Assembly: GCA_016716065.1 (NCBI GenBank)
Contig: JADJXA010000003.1
Coordinates: forward strand, 806,001-870,000
Direction: 5' to 3'
DNA from: Candidatus Leptovillus gracilis
GTDB taxonomy: Bacteria > Chloroflexota > Anaerolineae > Promineifilales > Promineifilaceae
Length of the DNA: 64,000 nt
Shown here: positions 45,055 through 53,488 of the stretch, one piece after another
How positions within the stretch are numbered: the stretch's first letter is position 1
How the letters are laid out: each line of letters opens with the position of its first letter
Program-made: the position numbers and the translations under genes
Notes under the pieces: generated by a model
What the model was told of the DNA's origin: nothing
What the model saw: only the letters and a program-made list of their open reading frames with translations
The model's database searches: none

Positions 45055-48000
45055 CTACTTATGAACGATGGGCAGGGCGAGTCGGTAGGGGGCCAGCGCC
45101 CCGTCCAGGATGGTGAGGGAAACGTCGTCCACGTAAAGGGCAGAACGGCCGTTTACCCCATCATTCAACACCCCAAAATGAAGCAGCAGCGGCTGACCGG
45201 CGTACTCCGGCGATAGGTTCACTGTGTAGCGCTGCCACGCCTGCTCGTTGCTCAGGCCCCAATGCAATATTTGCAGCACATCGGCCGTCACCGGGTCAAT
45301 TAGCAAGACGTATTGGGCGTCGCCCGCGGCCGTCTGCTCCGGTTCCAGCCAGCGGCTCTGCGGCCGCAGGTCGGGCTGCGCCGCCAGCGTCGCCTCGCCG
45401 GAAGCCGGGTAGAAGTTAAAAGTCAGCGTCGCCTGGAGCGTGCCCGGCGGCAGGGTGAAGCTCTGCCGGGCGGAGGAGTAGCCGTTGCGATTGCTGCTGT
45501 TGTCCAGGCCGAGGTGGAGCGCGGAACGGCCGTTATACACCACCTGCCCGCTGTACTGCCCTGTGATCGGCGTGACCGGCAGCGTCCAGCCGCCCGTCGC
45601 CTCAAAGCCGCCGTTGATGATCAGATTGTGGAACAGCGTGCGGTAGCGCCAGACCCCGGCGCTGCTGGAGATATACACGCTCCCGGCGCTGTCTACCTGC
45701 ACCCGGCCTAATGCCGGCGCGTCCGGCGGCGCGCCGACCAGCGCCCAACTCAGGCCGCCGTCGCGGGAGCGGTATAACGCCCGGTCGGTGAGGGCGTAAG
45801 CCGTCTGGTCGGCGGCGAAGTTGGACGAAAAGGCGACATCTTGCAGCATCTCATTGTCGGCGATGCCCGCCATCACCGGCGTCCAAGCGACCCCGCCGTT
45901 ACCGGAGCGGAAAATCGCTTGATGGAAGGTGTAAACGGGGATCATCTCGCTCCAGGTGGTGACGGCCAACAGGGTTCCGTCGGCGCTGAAGTTGGGCGAG
46001 ACGGCCAGTGCGCCGACAGTCCGATTGCCCACCAGCCCGCTCGTCGCCTGGGTCCAATGCCCCCCGTTGTCATTGCTAAACCAGAACCCATTGCTGCTGC
46101 CGACCAGCAAACGGCCGTCGCCCGGATACCCCGGCGACAGAGCGATTTGCTGCGCCGCCCCCTGCGCAGACGGGTTCCAACTGCCCATCTGTGACCAGTT
46201 GTCCCCCTGATCGGTTGAGTAGCGCAGGTAGCCCCCGGCGGCGGTGAAGACCACGCCATCATCGGCGTAGGCAGGCGAGATGGCCAGGTGTTTGATGTAG
46301 TCGGTATTGTGGACGCCCACCCAATTTTCGCCGCCATCCTGGGTGCGGCTGATGGATGCGCCGATGCCCTGGCCGCTGGCGGTGGCGGCGAAAATGGTCT
46401 GGTCGTCGGCGTAGGCGGGCGAGATAGCCAGGGCGACAGTGCTGTAATAGCCGCCGCCCCACTGCGAGCCGAGAACTTGCCAGTTTTCGCCCCGGTCCAG
46501 GCTGCTAAAGATGCCGTGATTTTGCGTCCCGGCCAGCAGCAGCGATTCGTCGGGGGCCAGGGCCAGGGTGGTGGCCGACATCACCGCCAATCCCTGGCTG
46601 GCCTCCTTTATCACGCCATTTGCCAGGTCGGCGGTGAGCAGGCGGTAGACGCCCTGCGGTGTGCCGACCAGCAAGACAGGATGCGCCGGCCACTGCGGCG
46701 AGATTGCCAGACGGGAGATGGTCAGACCGGCGTATTCGGGAACGGCCGTCCAATCCAACCCCCCATTGTCTGACCAGTAGAGGCCAATGTCCGTCCCGGC
46801 GAAGAGGGTCTGGTCGTTGGCGTAATCGGGCGAGACGGCCAGGCTGAGGACGTAATCCGCTTCGCCCACCGGATGGCTGATCCAGGTCGCGCCGCCATCC
46901 TGGAAGATGTGCAAAAAGTCGCTGCCGCCCCAGAAGGTCTGGTCGTTGGCGTAGTCGGGCGAGATTGCCAGGTTGGAGATGTATTCGGCGTGGACCTGCG
47001 TCCAGGTGTCGCCGCCATCGCCGGAACGCCAGATGCCATTGAGGCTGCTGATGATGATCGTCTGGTCGTTGGCATAGTCGGGCGAGTAAATCACGGCGGC
47101 GATCCATTCATTTAGCAGCCCTTCCCCGGCTGCGGGCGATTGGCTGCCTGGTGACCATATTTCCGGGGCGGTCCAGGTGTGCCCGCCGTCCTGGCTCAGG
47201 TAGAGTACACCGCTGCCGTAGCCGGCGATGGCCGCCATGTGGCCGCTGGTCGGGAAATCGGGGGCGACGGCCACCCCCGTGACAAAACCGATTTCGGCTG
47301 GATGGTTAATGGGCCGCCGCGTCCAGCTTTGCCCGGCGTCAGCGCTGTGGAAAAGGCCGCCCCAGGTGGCCGCGAAGAGGGTCTGATCGCTGGCGAAACC
47401 GGGCGAGAAGGCGTAGGCGAAGACGGCCGAACTGTAATCGTAGGCGGCCATGCCGCCGGAGGATTCCACCCAGGTCTGGCCATAATCGGCCGATTTGCGC
47501 ACGCCCAGGCCGGAGGCGCCACCCTGGAAGCTGGTCAGCCGCTCCCCGGCGAAGGCCAGGCCGTCGTTGGCGAAGCCCGGCGAGACGGCCAGGACGTTGA
47601 CCTGGCCGCCGCGCGGCCCGCTGCTCTGCCAGCTTCCCGGCTCCGGCGGGCTGCCCTGCGGTACATGGCGGGTTCGCAGGCCGCCGCTGGTGGCGGCGTA
47701 GAGGTCGAGGGAATTGGCCGGTTGGCTGGTGAACTGATAAACGGCCGTTCCCTCCGCCAACCCATCCAATGCTTCCCAGGTCGTTCCGCCATCGGTGGAG
47801 CGGTAAACAACTGTCCCCCCATCGGCCCCATACTGTCCTCCGGCCAAAACCGAGCCGTCTAGGGCAAAAGCCAGGGCGCTGATGGTTAGCGGTTGACCGT
47901 CCTGCTCTGGCGGGATGGCCCCAGCAAGCGCCTGCCAGTTGGCCCCACCATCGCTGCTGCGGTAGAGGCTGGTAGGCGCGCCCGCTTCGGGGCGGGCGGC

Positions 48001-48405
48001 GGCGTAGAGGGTGCGGCTGGCCCCATAGACTGGCGAGATGGCCAACGCCGTCACCTGCGGCACGGATAAGCTTTGGCTCCAGGCGAGGCCGCCGTTGACA
48101 GAACGCTGCACGCCCGCGCCGCCCGTCCCGGCGAAGAGGGTCTGGTCCAGGGCGTAGTTGGGCGAGACGACCAGGGCGCTGACGTTGAGGCCGGGGGCGA
48201 CCAGGGTCCAGCTATCGCCGCCGTTGGTGCTGCGGTAGAGGCCAACGGCCGTTGTCGCTCCCTGCGCCGCCGCCCAGACGGTCCGGTCTACGGCGAAGTT
48301 GGGGGAGATGGGCCAGGGCGGTGTAGGCGTGGGGGGCGGGGGAAACGGCCGTCCAATGCTGGCCGTCGTCGGTCGAACGGTAAAGCCCTCCCTCGACGAA
48401 ACCAT
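45055..48405 (-). CDS. BNR-repeat surface protein, C-terminal part
   Basis: Continues the protein at 48212-49798 after a one-base gain in a GGG run (48310-48312). From SPNFAVDRTVWAAAQG onward, about 20 repeats of roughly 45 residues carry L-A-x-SP-x-Y/F-A-x-D-x-T-x-F-A-x-T and S-x-D-G-G-x-x-W, as in BNR/Asp-box and VPS10-type propellers. A jelly-roll domain follows at the end (LIINGGFEATGGWTLPVT...YVDDVSLTIL), similar to CBM4/9-like modules. The C-terminus YRLALPIVHK matches the LPVV-type tail of other secreted proteins here. It is probably a cell-surface or secreted protein; no catalytic residues are recognised. Confidence 0.75.
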   Translation of the reverse strand: MVSSREGFTVRPTTASIGRPFPPPPTPTPPWPISPNFAVDRTVWAAAQGATTAVGLYRSTNGGDSWTLVAPGLNVSALVVSPNYALDQTLFAGTGGAGVQRSVNGGLAWSQSLSVPQVTALAISPVYGASRTLYAAARPEAGAPTSLYRSSDGGANWQALAGAIPPEQDGQPLTISALAFALDGSVLAGGQYGADGGTVVYRSTDGGTTWEALDGLAEGTAVYQFTSQPANSLDLYAATSGGLRTRHVPQGSPPEPGSWQSSGPRGGQVNVLAVSPGFANDGLAFAGERLTSFQGGASGLGVRKSADYGQTWVESSGGMAAYDYSSAVFAYAFSPGFASDQTLFAATWGGLFHSADAGQSWTRRPINHPAEIGFVTGVAVAPDFPTSGHMAAIAGYGSGVLYLSQDGGHTWTAPEIWSPGSQSPAAGEGLLNEWIAAVIYSPDYANDQTIIISSLNGIWRSGDGGDTWTQVHAEYISNLAISPDYANDQTFWGGSDFLHIFQDGGATWISHPVGEADYVLSLAVSPDYANDQTLFAGTDIGLYWSDNGGLDWTAVPEYAGLTISRLAISPQWPAHPVLLVGTPQGVYRLLTADLANGVIKEASQGLAVMSATTLALAPDESLLLAGTQNHGIFSSLDRGENWQVLGSQWGGGYYSTVALAISPAYADDQTIFAATASGQGIGASISRTQDGGENWVGVHNTDYIKHLAISPAYADDGVVFTAAGGYLRYSTDQGDNWSQMGSWNPSAQGAAQQIALSPGYPGDGRLLVGSSNGFWFSNDNGGHWTQATSGLVGNRTVGALAVSPNFSADGTLLAVTTWSEMIPVYTFHQAIFRSGNGGVAWTPVMAGIADNEMLQDVAFSSNFAADQTAYALTDRALYRSRDGGLSWALVGAPPDAPALGRVQVDSAGSVYISSSAGVWRYRTLFHNLIINGGFEATGGWTLPVTPITGQYSGQVVYNGRSALHLGLDNSSNRNGYSSARQSFTLPPGTLQATLTFNFYPASGEATLAAQPDLRPQSRWLEPEQTAAGDAQYVLLIDPVTADVLQILHWGLSNEQAWQRYTVNLSPEYAGQPLLLHFGVLNDGVNGRSALYVDDVSLTILDGALAPYRLALPIVHK

Positions 48406-49798
48406 GCTGCCCGATCATCCCGGCGGCGGCGAAAGCCGTGCTGTCGCTGGCGAAGGTCGGCGACAGGGCAAGGGCGTTCAGCCGGGCCAAACGGCCGCTC
48501 ACCTGCCGCCAGGTTTGCCCGCCGTCGGTCGAGCGGTGGATCGCCCCGGAATCAGGGATGAGCGCGCCGCTGTCGAAGCGGCCCTGCTCAAAATAGGCGC
48601 TTCCGGCGAGGATGAATAGCGAGCCGCTGTATCCGTAGTGGGGAGCCTGGGCCAGGGCGCGGGTCGCCAGGAGGGGCAGTCCTTTATTCATTTGCATCCA
48701 GTCGCCGCCCCGGTAAGCGGAGAGGGCGATGCCGGCGCGAGTAGCGGCAAAGGCGCGGCCGCTCCAATCCTGGTTGGGGGCCAGGGCGAGCGACTGCACG
48801 CCGCCGCCGATCATCCCATCCTGGTAATCGTAGGCGGGGTCATACCAGCCGGCTGTTTCCCAGGTGTAGCCGCCGTCGAGCGAGCGGTAAGGGCCGGGGT
48901 CGGCCGAGCTGGCGACCATGACGACCCGGTCGCTGGCGAAGGTGGGGGAGAAGGCGATGGAAAAACGGCCGCTGCTCCCCAGGGTGAACGAATCCATCAT
49001 CGTCCAACTGACGCCGCCGTCTGTAGAGAGGTAGACTGTGCCGCCCTGAGCAATCGCCAGCACCGTCTGGTCGTTGGCGAAGTCGGGCGAGAGGGCCAGG
49101 GCGCGAATATCGCCCTGGATACCCATTGGCGTCCAGTTAGCCCCGTCGTCAGTTGAACGATAGAGGCCGTCGTTGGCCACCAGGGCGAAGAGCGTCTGGT
49201 CGCTGGCGTAGCCGGGCGAAAAAGCCAGGGCAATGATGTCCCGTTCGCCCAGCCAGCCGCCTACCAGGGCAAAGTTATCGCCGCCGTCGGTCGAGACGTA
49301 GCTGAGATGATTGCTGCCGGTGAGCAGGTAGAGCGTCTGGTCGTTGGCGAAGTCGGGCGACAGGGCCAGGGCCAGACCGCCGGAAAAGGTGACGGAGCTG
49401 ATCCAGGTGTCACCGCCATCGAGGGAGCGGCGCACCGTATAGCCGCTTTGCGGCGCGCCGGTGAGGGCAATGAGGGTGTTGTCTTCGGCGAAGGCGGGTG
49501 AGAGGCGCAGGTCTAGCGTGGTCCAGTCGCCGGAACCGGTGGGGGACCAATGAAAGCTGTCGTCCAGGCTGCGGTAGATGCCGCGCCCCTGGACGGCGGC
49601 GAACATTGGGCTGTCCCACTGGTGGTCTGGCGTGATGACAACATGGCTGATGCTGCCGCCGGTTGGGCCGGGCAGGCTGCCCCAGGCAGCGGGTGGATCG
49701 GCGGCGACGGTTTGGGCGGGCAAGGATGATGGGTAGAAGCTGATAAGCAGGCTGAAGCTGAACAGGAAACCGAGCAGGAGAACAGGTCTGATTCGCAT
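48212..49798 (-). CDS. BNR-repeat surface protein, N-terminal part
   Basis: Signal peptide (VLLLGFLFSFSLLISFYPSSLPAQ), then about nine BNR/Asp-box repeats with LSPDFANDQT and STDGGDNF-like cores. The frame leaves the repeat pattern after HAYTALAHLPQL; with one base less it would continue as ALAISPNFAVDRT into the 45055-48405 piece. Together they would encode a protein of about 1580 residues. The last 30 residues of this piece (RRRPDRLGGG...) are out-of-frame. The gene is on the same strand as, and upstream of, the cohesin-dockerin operon, separated by the 0.9-kb leader. Confidence 0.75.
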   Translation of the reverse strand: MRIRPVLLLGFLFSFSLLISFYPSSLPAQTVAADPPAAWGSLPGPTGGSISHVVITPDHQWDSPMFAAVQGRGIYRSLDDSFHWSPTGSGDWTTLDLRLSPAFAEDNTLIALTGAPQSGYTVRRSLDGGDTWISSVTFSGGLALALSPDFANDQTLYLLTGSNHLSYVSTDGGDNFALVGGWLGERDIIALAFSPGYASDQTLFALVANDGLYRSTDDGANWTPMGIQGDIRALALSPDFANDQTVLAIAQGGTVYLSTDGGVSWTMMDSFTLGSSGRFSIAFSPTFASDRVVMVASSADPGPYRSLDGGYTWETAGWYDPAYDYQDGMIGGGVQSLALAPNQDWSGRAFAATRAGIALSAYRGGDWMQMNKGLPLLATRALAQAPHYGYSGSLFILAGSAYFEQGRFDSGALIPDSGAIHRSTDGGQTWRQVSGRLARLNALALSPTFASDSTAFAAAGMIGQHGFVEGGLYRSTDDGQHWTAVSPAPHAYTALAHLPQLRRRPDRLGGGAGSDNGRWPLPQHQRRR

Positions 49799-50156
49799 GG
49801 GAAATCCTCTCTATTATGGGAAAGAGGAGGTGGCGTGCCCCAGTTTCGACTCGTACCGGCCGAACTACCCCAGAAGCGCCACGGCGAAAACGGCCGTTTT
49901 GCACATTGCTTGCATGATAACATAGGCGGCGGGGGGAATAGGCGCGGATTTTATGCCTTCTTCACGTCGGCAGCGGAACCGCTAACGTGCCGCGCATCCA
50001 TTGGTCGAGCGATTGTTTACATGGTAACGGCCGTCTGTTATAATGGTTATGTTCATTAGCCCCTAACACAGCATAAAACCATATTGCCAGACCTTCGCAT
50101 TCCAGGATTTTAGCGCCCACTACAATCCTAATGAATGACGGCATTGGTTACAGGAG
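49799..50156. other. Divergent intergenic region
   Basis: The region lies between the minus-strand BNR-repeat gene and the plus-strand surface-protein genes. No gene is seen. It contains two ACGGCCGT palindromes, the extended -10 box at 50036-50044, and a strong AGGAGG at its end. Confidence 0.6.
50036..50044 (+). promoter_or_regulatory. Extended -10 promoter, TGTTATAAT
   Basis: The same nonamer as at 4060-4068. TTACAT (50017-50022) lies 16 bases upstream as a weak -35. It would drive the small gene and the SdrD-B-like gene. Confidence 0.5.
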
Positions 50157-50159
50157 GTG

Positions 50160-50357
50160 ATGTTATCGTTTAATGCGCGACGTCAGGAAGTTTCATTGGT
50201 TTTTGGGCAACCTCAGACCATTATCCAACCAGGGGAACACTCGCTGCCACACTGCTCATCAGGCGCCATACAGCTGACTGTCAGCGCGGGGGAGACCACG
50301 GTGACTGATCCAACACCCAGCTACGAACAACTCCAACCTATAGGAGATGAGACATGA
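50160..50357 (+). CDS. Small protein of unknown function, coupled to next gene
   Basis: A 65-residue frame (MLSFNARRQEVSLVFGQPQ...) whose start could be the ATG at 50160 or the GTG at 50157. AGGAGG (50152-50157) is very close, so initiation may be poor. Its stop overlaps the next start as ATGA (50354-50357), the usual sign of translational coupling. No motif is recognised. It may be a leader peptide. Confidence 0.4.
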   Translation: MLSFNARRQEVSLVFGQPQTIIQPGEHSLPHCSSGAIQLTVSAGETTVTDPTPSYEQLQPIGDET

Positions 50358-52195
50358 ACAAGCAGCTTGAATTTGATACCAAACCCACTCTAGACTGGTC
50401 CCGTTACCTTGTATTGGCCTTTTTAGTCGGCAGCGTCATGGCGGTGATGTTATTGGCGTTTACGGCCGTGCCGCGCACCCAGGCAGAGCTGGCCGGGGCC
50501 GGCGGGGCCTCCATTTGCGGCACTAAGTTCAACGACCTGAACGGCAACGGCGCCTGGGACAATCCTCCAGAGCAGGGACTGCCCGGCTGGACAATTCAAC
50601 TGAGCGGCGGCGTCGGCACAGTCCTCTCCGCCACCACCAACGTCAATGGCCTTTATTGCTTCGACAATTTGCCCGATGGCCCATACGTCGTGCAAGAAAT
50701 CAACCAACTGGGTTGGCAGCAAACCTTCCCATTGGACCCAATCGGCGGTCCTGGCGTCCATAACGTCATCATCACCAATGGGCAGCCACGTGATGGCCTT
50801 GATTTCGGTAATCGCGAGGAACTGGGCAACAGCGGCATTTGGGGTAAGAAGTTTTATGACGTTGACAACAACGGCCAATGGGATGTTGGCGAACCTGGAT
50901 TACCCGGCTGGGTTATCCAACTAGTGGGCGATAACAGCACCACCCTAACCACCACCACAGACGCCACCGGCACTTATTGGTTTACCGGGATTGCCACCGG
51001 CACTTATACCATCACAGAACAATTAAAACCCGGTTGGACACAAACATTCCCCCTGCCTCCTGGCAATCATGTAGTGCTTTTTGTGCCGCCACAAGTCATT
51101 GGAAACCTGAACTTTGGCAACTACATCCAACCCGGCGAAATCCACGGCCAAAAATTCTTTGATGCCGACGGCGATGGCCTGCAAGACCCCGGCGAAAATG
51201 GTCTGCCCAACTGGACCATTCAGGTGCAGAGCAATAATGTCGTCACGTCTACCACCACCGACAACCAGGGCAATTATTGGTTTATGAATCTGCCGCCAGG
51301 CAGTTACGTGGTGTCAGAAGTCCAGCCACCGCCCATTTGGAACGGACAACAAATGATTCAGTGGGTTCAAACAGCGCCCGTCACTGGCACCTACACCCTT
51401 CAACTTGATCCCGGCGAAGTGATAACCGACGCCGATTTTGGCAACTGGCAGGGCGGCAAAAATGACTTTTGCATGATCCCTTGGGATAATCACTTCCTGA
51501 ACACAACTTCTTTACTGACGGAGATCTACATCTTTAATACTTCCACCACTGCGCAGAAAGGGTACACCGTGCAGTTGGTTGGTCCCACCACATTCAACGT
51601 GTTAACACAACTGCCCATTTCGCTGAATCCATTCCAATATGGCGTGGTGCAGATTAATGTGGACTATCCCAGTATGTTTACCGGGCCTTCGCAGTCCACT
51701 GTGTTCCAGGCAGTGGTGACCAATCTGGACACCGGCACATCTTTCACTTGCCAGGCCGCGTTGTGGTCTTTTTCGCCAATATGGTGGACTAGCCCCAATG
51801 TCAATTCTGGCCTCAGCGGTGGTATTCCCTTTGGCTTTACCCAAAACATCAGCTTCACGGTGCAAAATAACAGCGTTCGCTCCACGCATGGTCTCAACGG
51901 CGGTGGGGACGCCACCTACCGGGTTTGGGCGATGACGCGCGGGATGGAACCGACACCGGCTGTCAGCCTGAATGGGCTGCCGCCCGGCGTAGCCATTACC
52001 GGGACCATTGCCAACACGCCGGGAGAAACCCACATTCCTATCTCGGTGCAGTACACCGAGTTTGTCCTGTTAGGCCCCACCGACATTATTCTGGAAATGG
52101 ATGTGACCGGTGATGGCGAAGTGGATATGGTGACATCGTATCTGTTTTACATTGAACCACCGCGTCTATTTTTACCGGTGGTTGTAAAGCCATAA
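50354..52195 (+). CDS. SdrD-B-like repeat surface protein with LPVV tail
   Basis: An N-terminal membrane segment (YLVLAFLVGSVMAVMLLAF) serves as signal or anchor. Three repeats of about 105 residues follow, each beginning I-x-G-x-K-F-x-D and containing G-x-W/Q-D, GLPGWTIQL-like and Y-x-F/V-x-E segments. This matches the SdrD B-like (prealbumin-type) domain of surface adhesins. The C-terminal part (about 370-600) is unassigned and beta-rich. The end is RLFLPVVVKP. The 613-residue protein is probably cell-surface or filament-sheath material. A strong terminator follows at 52214. Confidence 0.78.
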   Translation: MNKQLEFDTKPTLDWSRYLVLAFLVGSVMAVMLLAFTAVPRTQAELAGAGGASICGTKFNDLNGNGAWDNPPEQGLPGWTIQLSGGVGTVLSATTNVNGLYCFDNLPDGPYVVQEINQLGWQQTFPLDPIGGPGVHNVIITNGQPRDGLDFGNREELGNSGIWGKKFYDVDNNGQWDVGEPGLPGWVIQLVGDNSTTLTTTTDATGTYWFTGIATGTYTITEQLKPGWTQTFPLPPGNHVVLFVPPQVIGNLNFGNYIQPGEIHGQKFFDADGDGLQDPGENGLPNWTIQVQSNNVVTSTTTDNQGNYWFMNLPPGSYVVSEVQPPPIWNGQQMIQWVQTAPVTGTYTLQLDPGEVITDADFGNWQGGKNDFCMIPWDNHFLNTTSLLTEIYIFNTSTTAQKGYTVQLVGPTTFNVLTQLPISLNPFQYGVVQINVDYPSMFTGPSQSTVFQAVVTNLDTGTSFTCQAALWSFSPIWWTSPNVNSGLSGGIPFGFTQNISFTVQNNSVRSTHGLNGGGDATYRVWAMTRGMEPTPAVSLNGLPPGVAITGTIANTPGETHIPISVQYTEFVLLGPTDIILEMDVTGDGEVDMVTSYLFYIEPPRLFLPVVVKP

Positions 52196-52213
52196 CCTGA
52201 CACGCAGCCAACC

Positions 52214-52245
52214 AAAGCGGCGGCTGGACAACCAGCCGCCGCTTT
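52214..52245 (+). terminator. Hairpin terminator, 14-bp stem
   Basis: AAAGCGGCGGCTGG (52214-52227) and its exact complement (52232-52245) surround a 4-base ACAA loop just after the surface-protein stop codon. There is only a short T-run. Confidence 0.7.
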
Positions 52246-52252
52246 GTAACCA

Positions 52253-52622
52253 TCCCAAAATTAGTTCGTAGTGGCGGCTTTAGCCGTCCAGACCGCTGAA
52301 GCGGTTACTACAAACCCAAAACGGGAAGTAATTTTGGGATGATCCCTTAGGAACACGGATTAAATACCCTACGGAACTTCACGGCGTCATGCCTGCGAAG
52401 GCAGGCATCCACTCCTGTAACAACATGGATTCCCGCCTTCGCGGGAATGACGAGTCCCGCACTTAATTGAATTTTCGTTCCTAACGCAAGTTTATCTCTG
52501 CGCCTCCAGCAATTCCAATGATGAACCTGGCGTAGGGCTGGACGGCGCGGAGAAAACGCCATTTTTCACTGCCAGCACCTGACCGCGCCTTCCCGCCCCT
52601 ACCATCATTGGAATTGCTGCTG
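52253..52622. repeat. Nested inverted-repeat elements in gene-free stretch
   Basis: No gene is seen. CATCCCAAAATTA near 52253 and its complement near 52329-52341 flank a palindrome (GGCGGCTTTAGCCG, ACCGCTGAAGCGGT). A REP-like pair follows at about 52383-52453 (GCCTGCGAAGGCAGGC, CCCGCCTTCGCGGG). CAGCAATTCCAATGATG (52507-52523) is exactly complementary to 52603-52619, like a small MITE. The right end of this last element resembles 26334-26357. Confidence 0.6.
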
Positions 52623-52660
52623 CGTCTTTGCGTTAAATTATCTTCGAAGGAGGTAGAAAG

Positions 52661-53134
52661 ATGGATCTAGCAGCAATTCTCGTCTCGCAGTATCTGGCCT
52701 CACTGGAAATGCTCAAGCAGACAATTACCCTGTGCCCGGAGCCGCTTTGGAATGCGGCGAACGACAGGAATAAATTCTGGCAGGTCGCCTACCATGCCCT
52801 CTACTTTACCCATGAGTATCTGGCAGACTCTTATGAATCCTTTACGCCCTGGATCAAGCATCGGGAAGTGTACGACTTCGATGACTCGCAGGTCTTCGAG
52901 CCTTACGATAAAGACACAATCTTGGAGTACCTGGCCTTCTGCCAGCAGCATGTTGTGGAAAGAATACCAAAGTTGAATCTGGAAGCGCCGGAAGGGCATG
53001 GTAGGTCTTTGATCACGTTAGAGCTGCAAATCTACTCGATCCGGCACTTGATGCAGCATACCGGCGAGCTGATGGAACGGCTCGGCTCTCGCACAGGCGC
53101 AGAGATTGATTGGGTGGGATGGAAACATGGCTAG
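52661..53134 (+). CDS. DinB-like protein
   Basis: AAGGAGG precedes the ATG. The 157-residue all-helical protein matches the DinB/YfiT-like four-helix fold: a His in VAYHALYFTHEYL and a second His pair in IYSIRHLMQHTGELMERL, likely metal ligands. Family members include thiol transferases and proteins of unknown role; the specific activity is unknown. It is followed by a shortened second DinB-like gene and may share a transcript with it. Confidence 0.75.
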   Translation: MDLAAILVSQYLASLEMLKQTITLCPEPLWNAANDRNKFWQVAYHALYFTHEYLADSYESFTPWIKHREVYDFDDSQVFEPYDKDTILEYLAFCQQHVVERIPKLNLEAPEGHGRSLITLELQIYSIRHLMQHTGELMERLGSRTGAEIDWVGWKHG

Positions 53135-53176
53135 TTGAACACAGCGAGGCGCGTGGGCAAAAACAATGGAGGCAGC

Positions 53177-53482
53177 ATGAACATTATCACCTGGCGAACG
53201 ATCATCTGGCAGCAGTTCGAGGCGGTCATAGATATGCTTGGCGACGCTATAAAGTTCTGCGCGGACCATCTCTGGACGGCCGTTTTGTGGGACGAACCGG
53301 ATAACGCTGAGTACGGACAATTCTCGTTTGTGGCTTACCATGCCCTGTTCTGCTGTATGCGCCACGTTCAGGAACACGCCGCGCACTTGAGTTTCCTGCT
53401 CACGCAGCACGGTGTGACGGGTTTTGATTGGGTAACCCAGGCCAGAAACATAACCTCTTCTGACTGCGCATCTCTACAATAG
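53177..53482 (+). CDS. Shortened DinB-like protein
   Basis: The ATG at 53177 (MNIITWRTIIWQQF) follows GGAGG and is preferred to 53135. The 101-residue product resembles its neighbour at the start (FEAVIDMLGDAIKFCADHLW...SFVAYHALF). It then jumps to CCMRHVQEHAAHLSFLL, the last helix, so about 45 central residues are missing. It may be a remnant of a tandem DinB duplication. The YcaQ-like gene starts 6 bases later. Confidence 0.5.
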   Translation: MNIITWRTIIWQQFEAVIDMLGDAIKFCADHLWTAVLWDEPDNAEYGQFSFVAYHALFCCMRHVQEHAAHLSFLLTQHGVTGFDWVTQARNITSSDCASLQ

Positions 53483-53488
53483 GCCATT

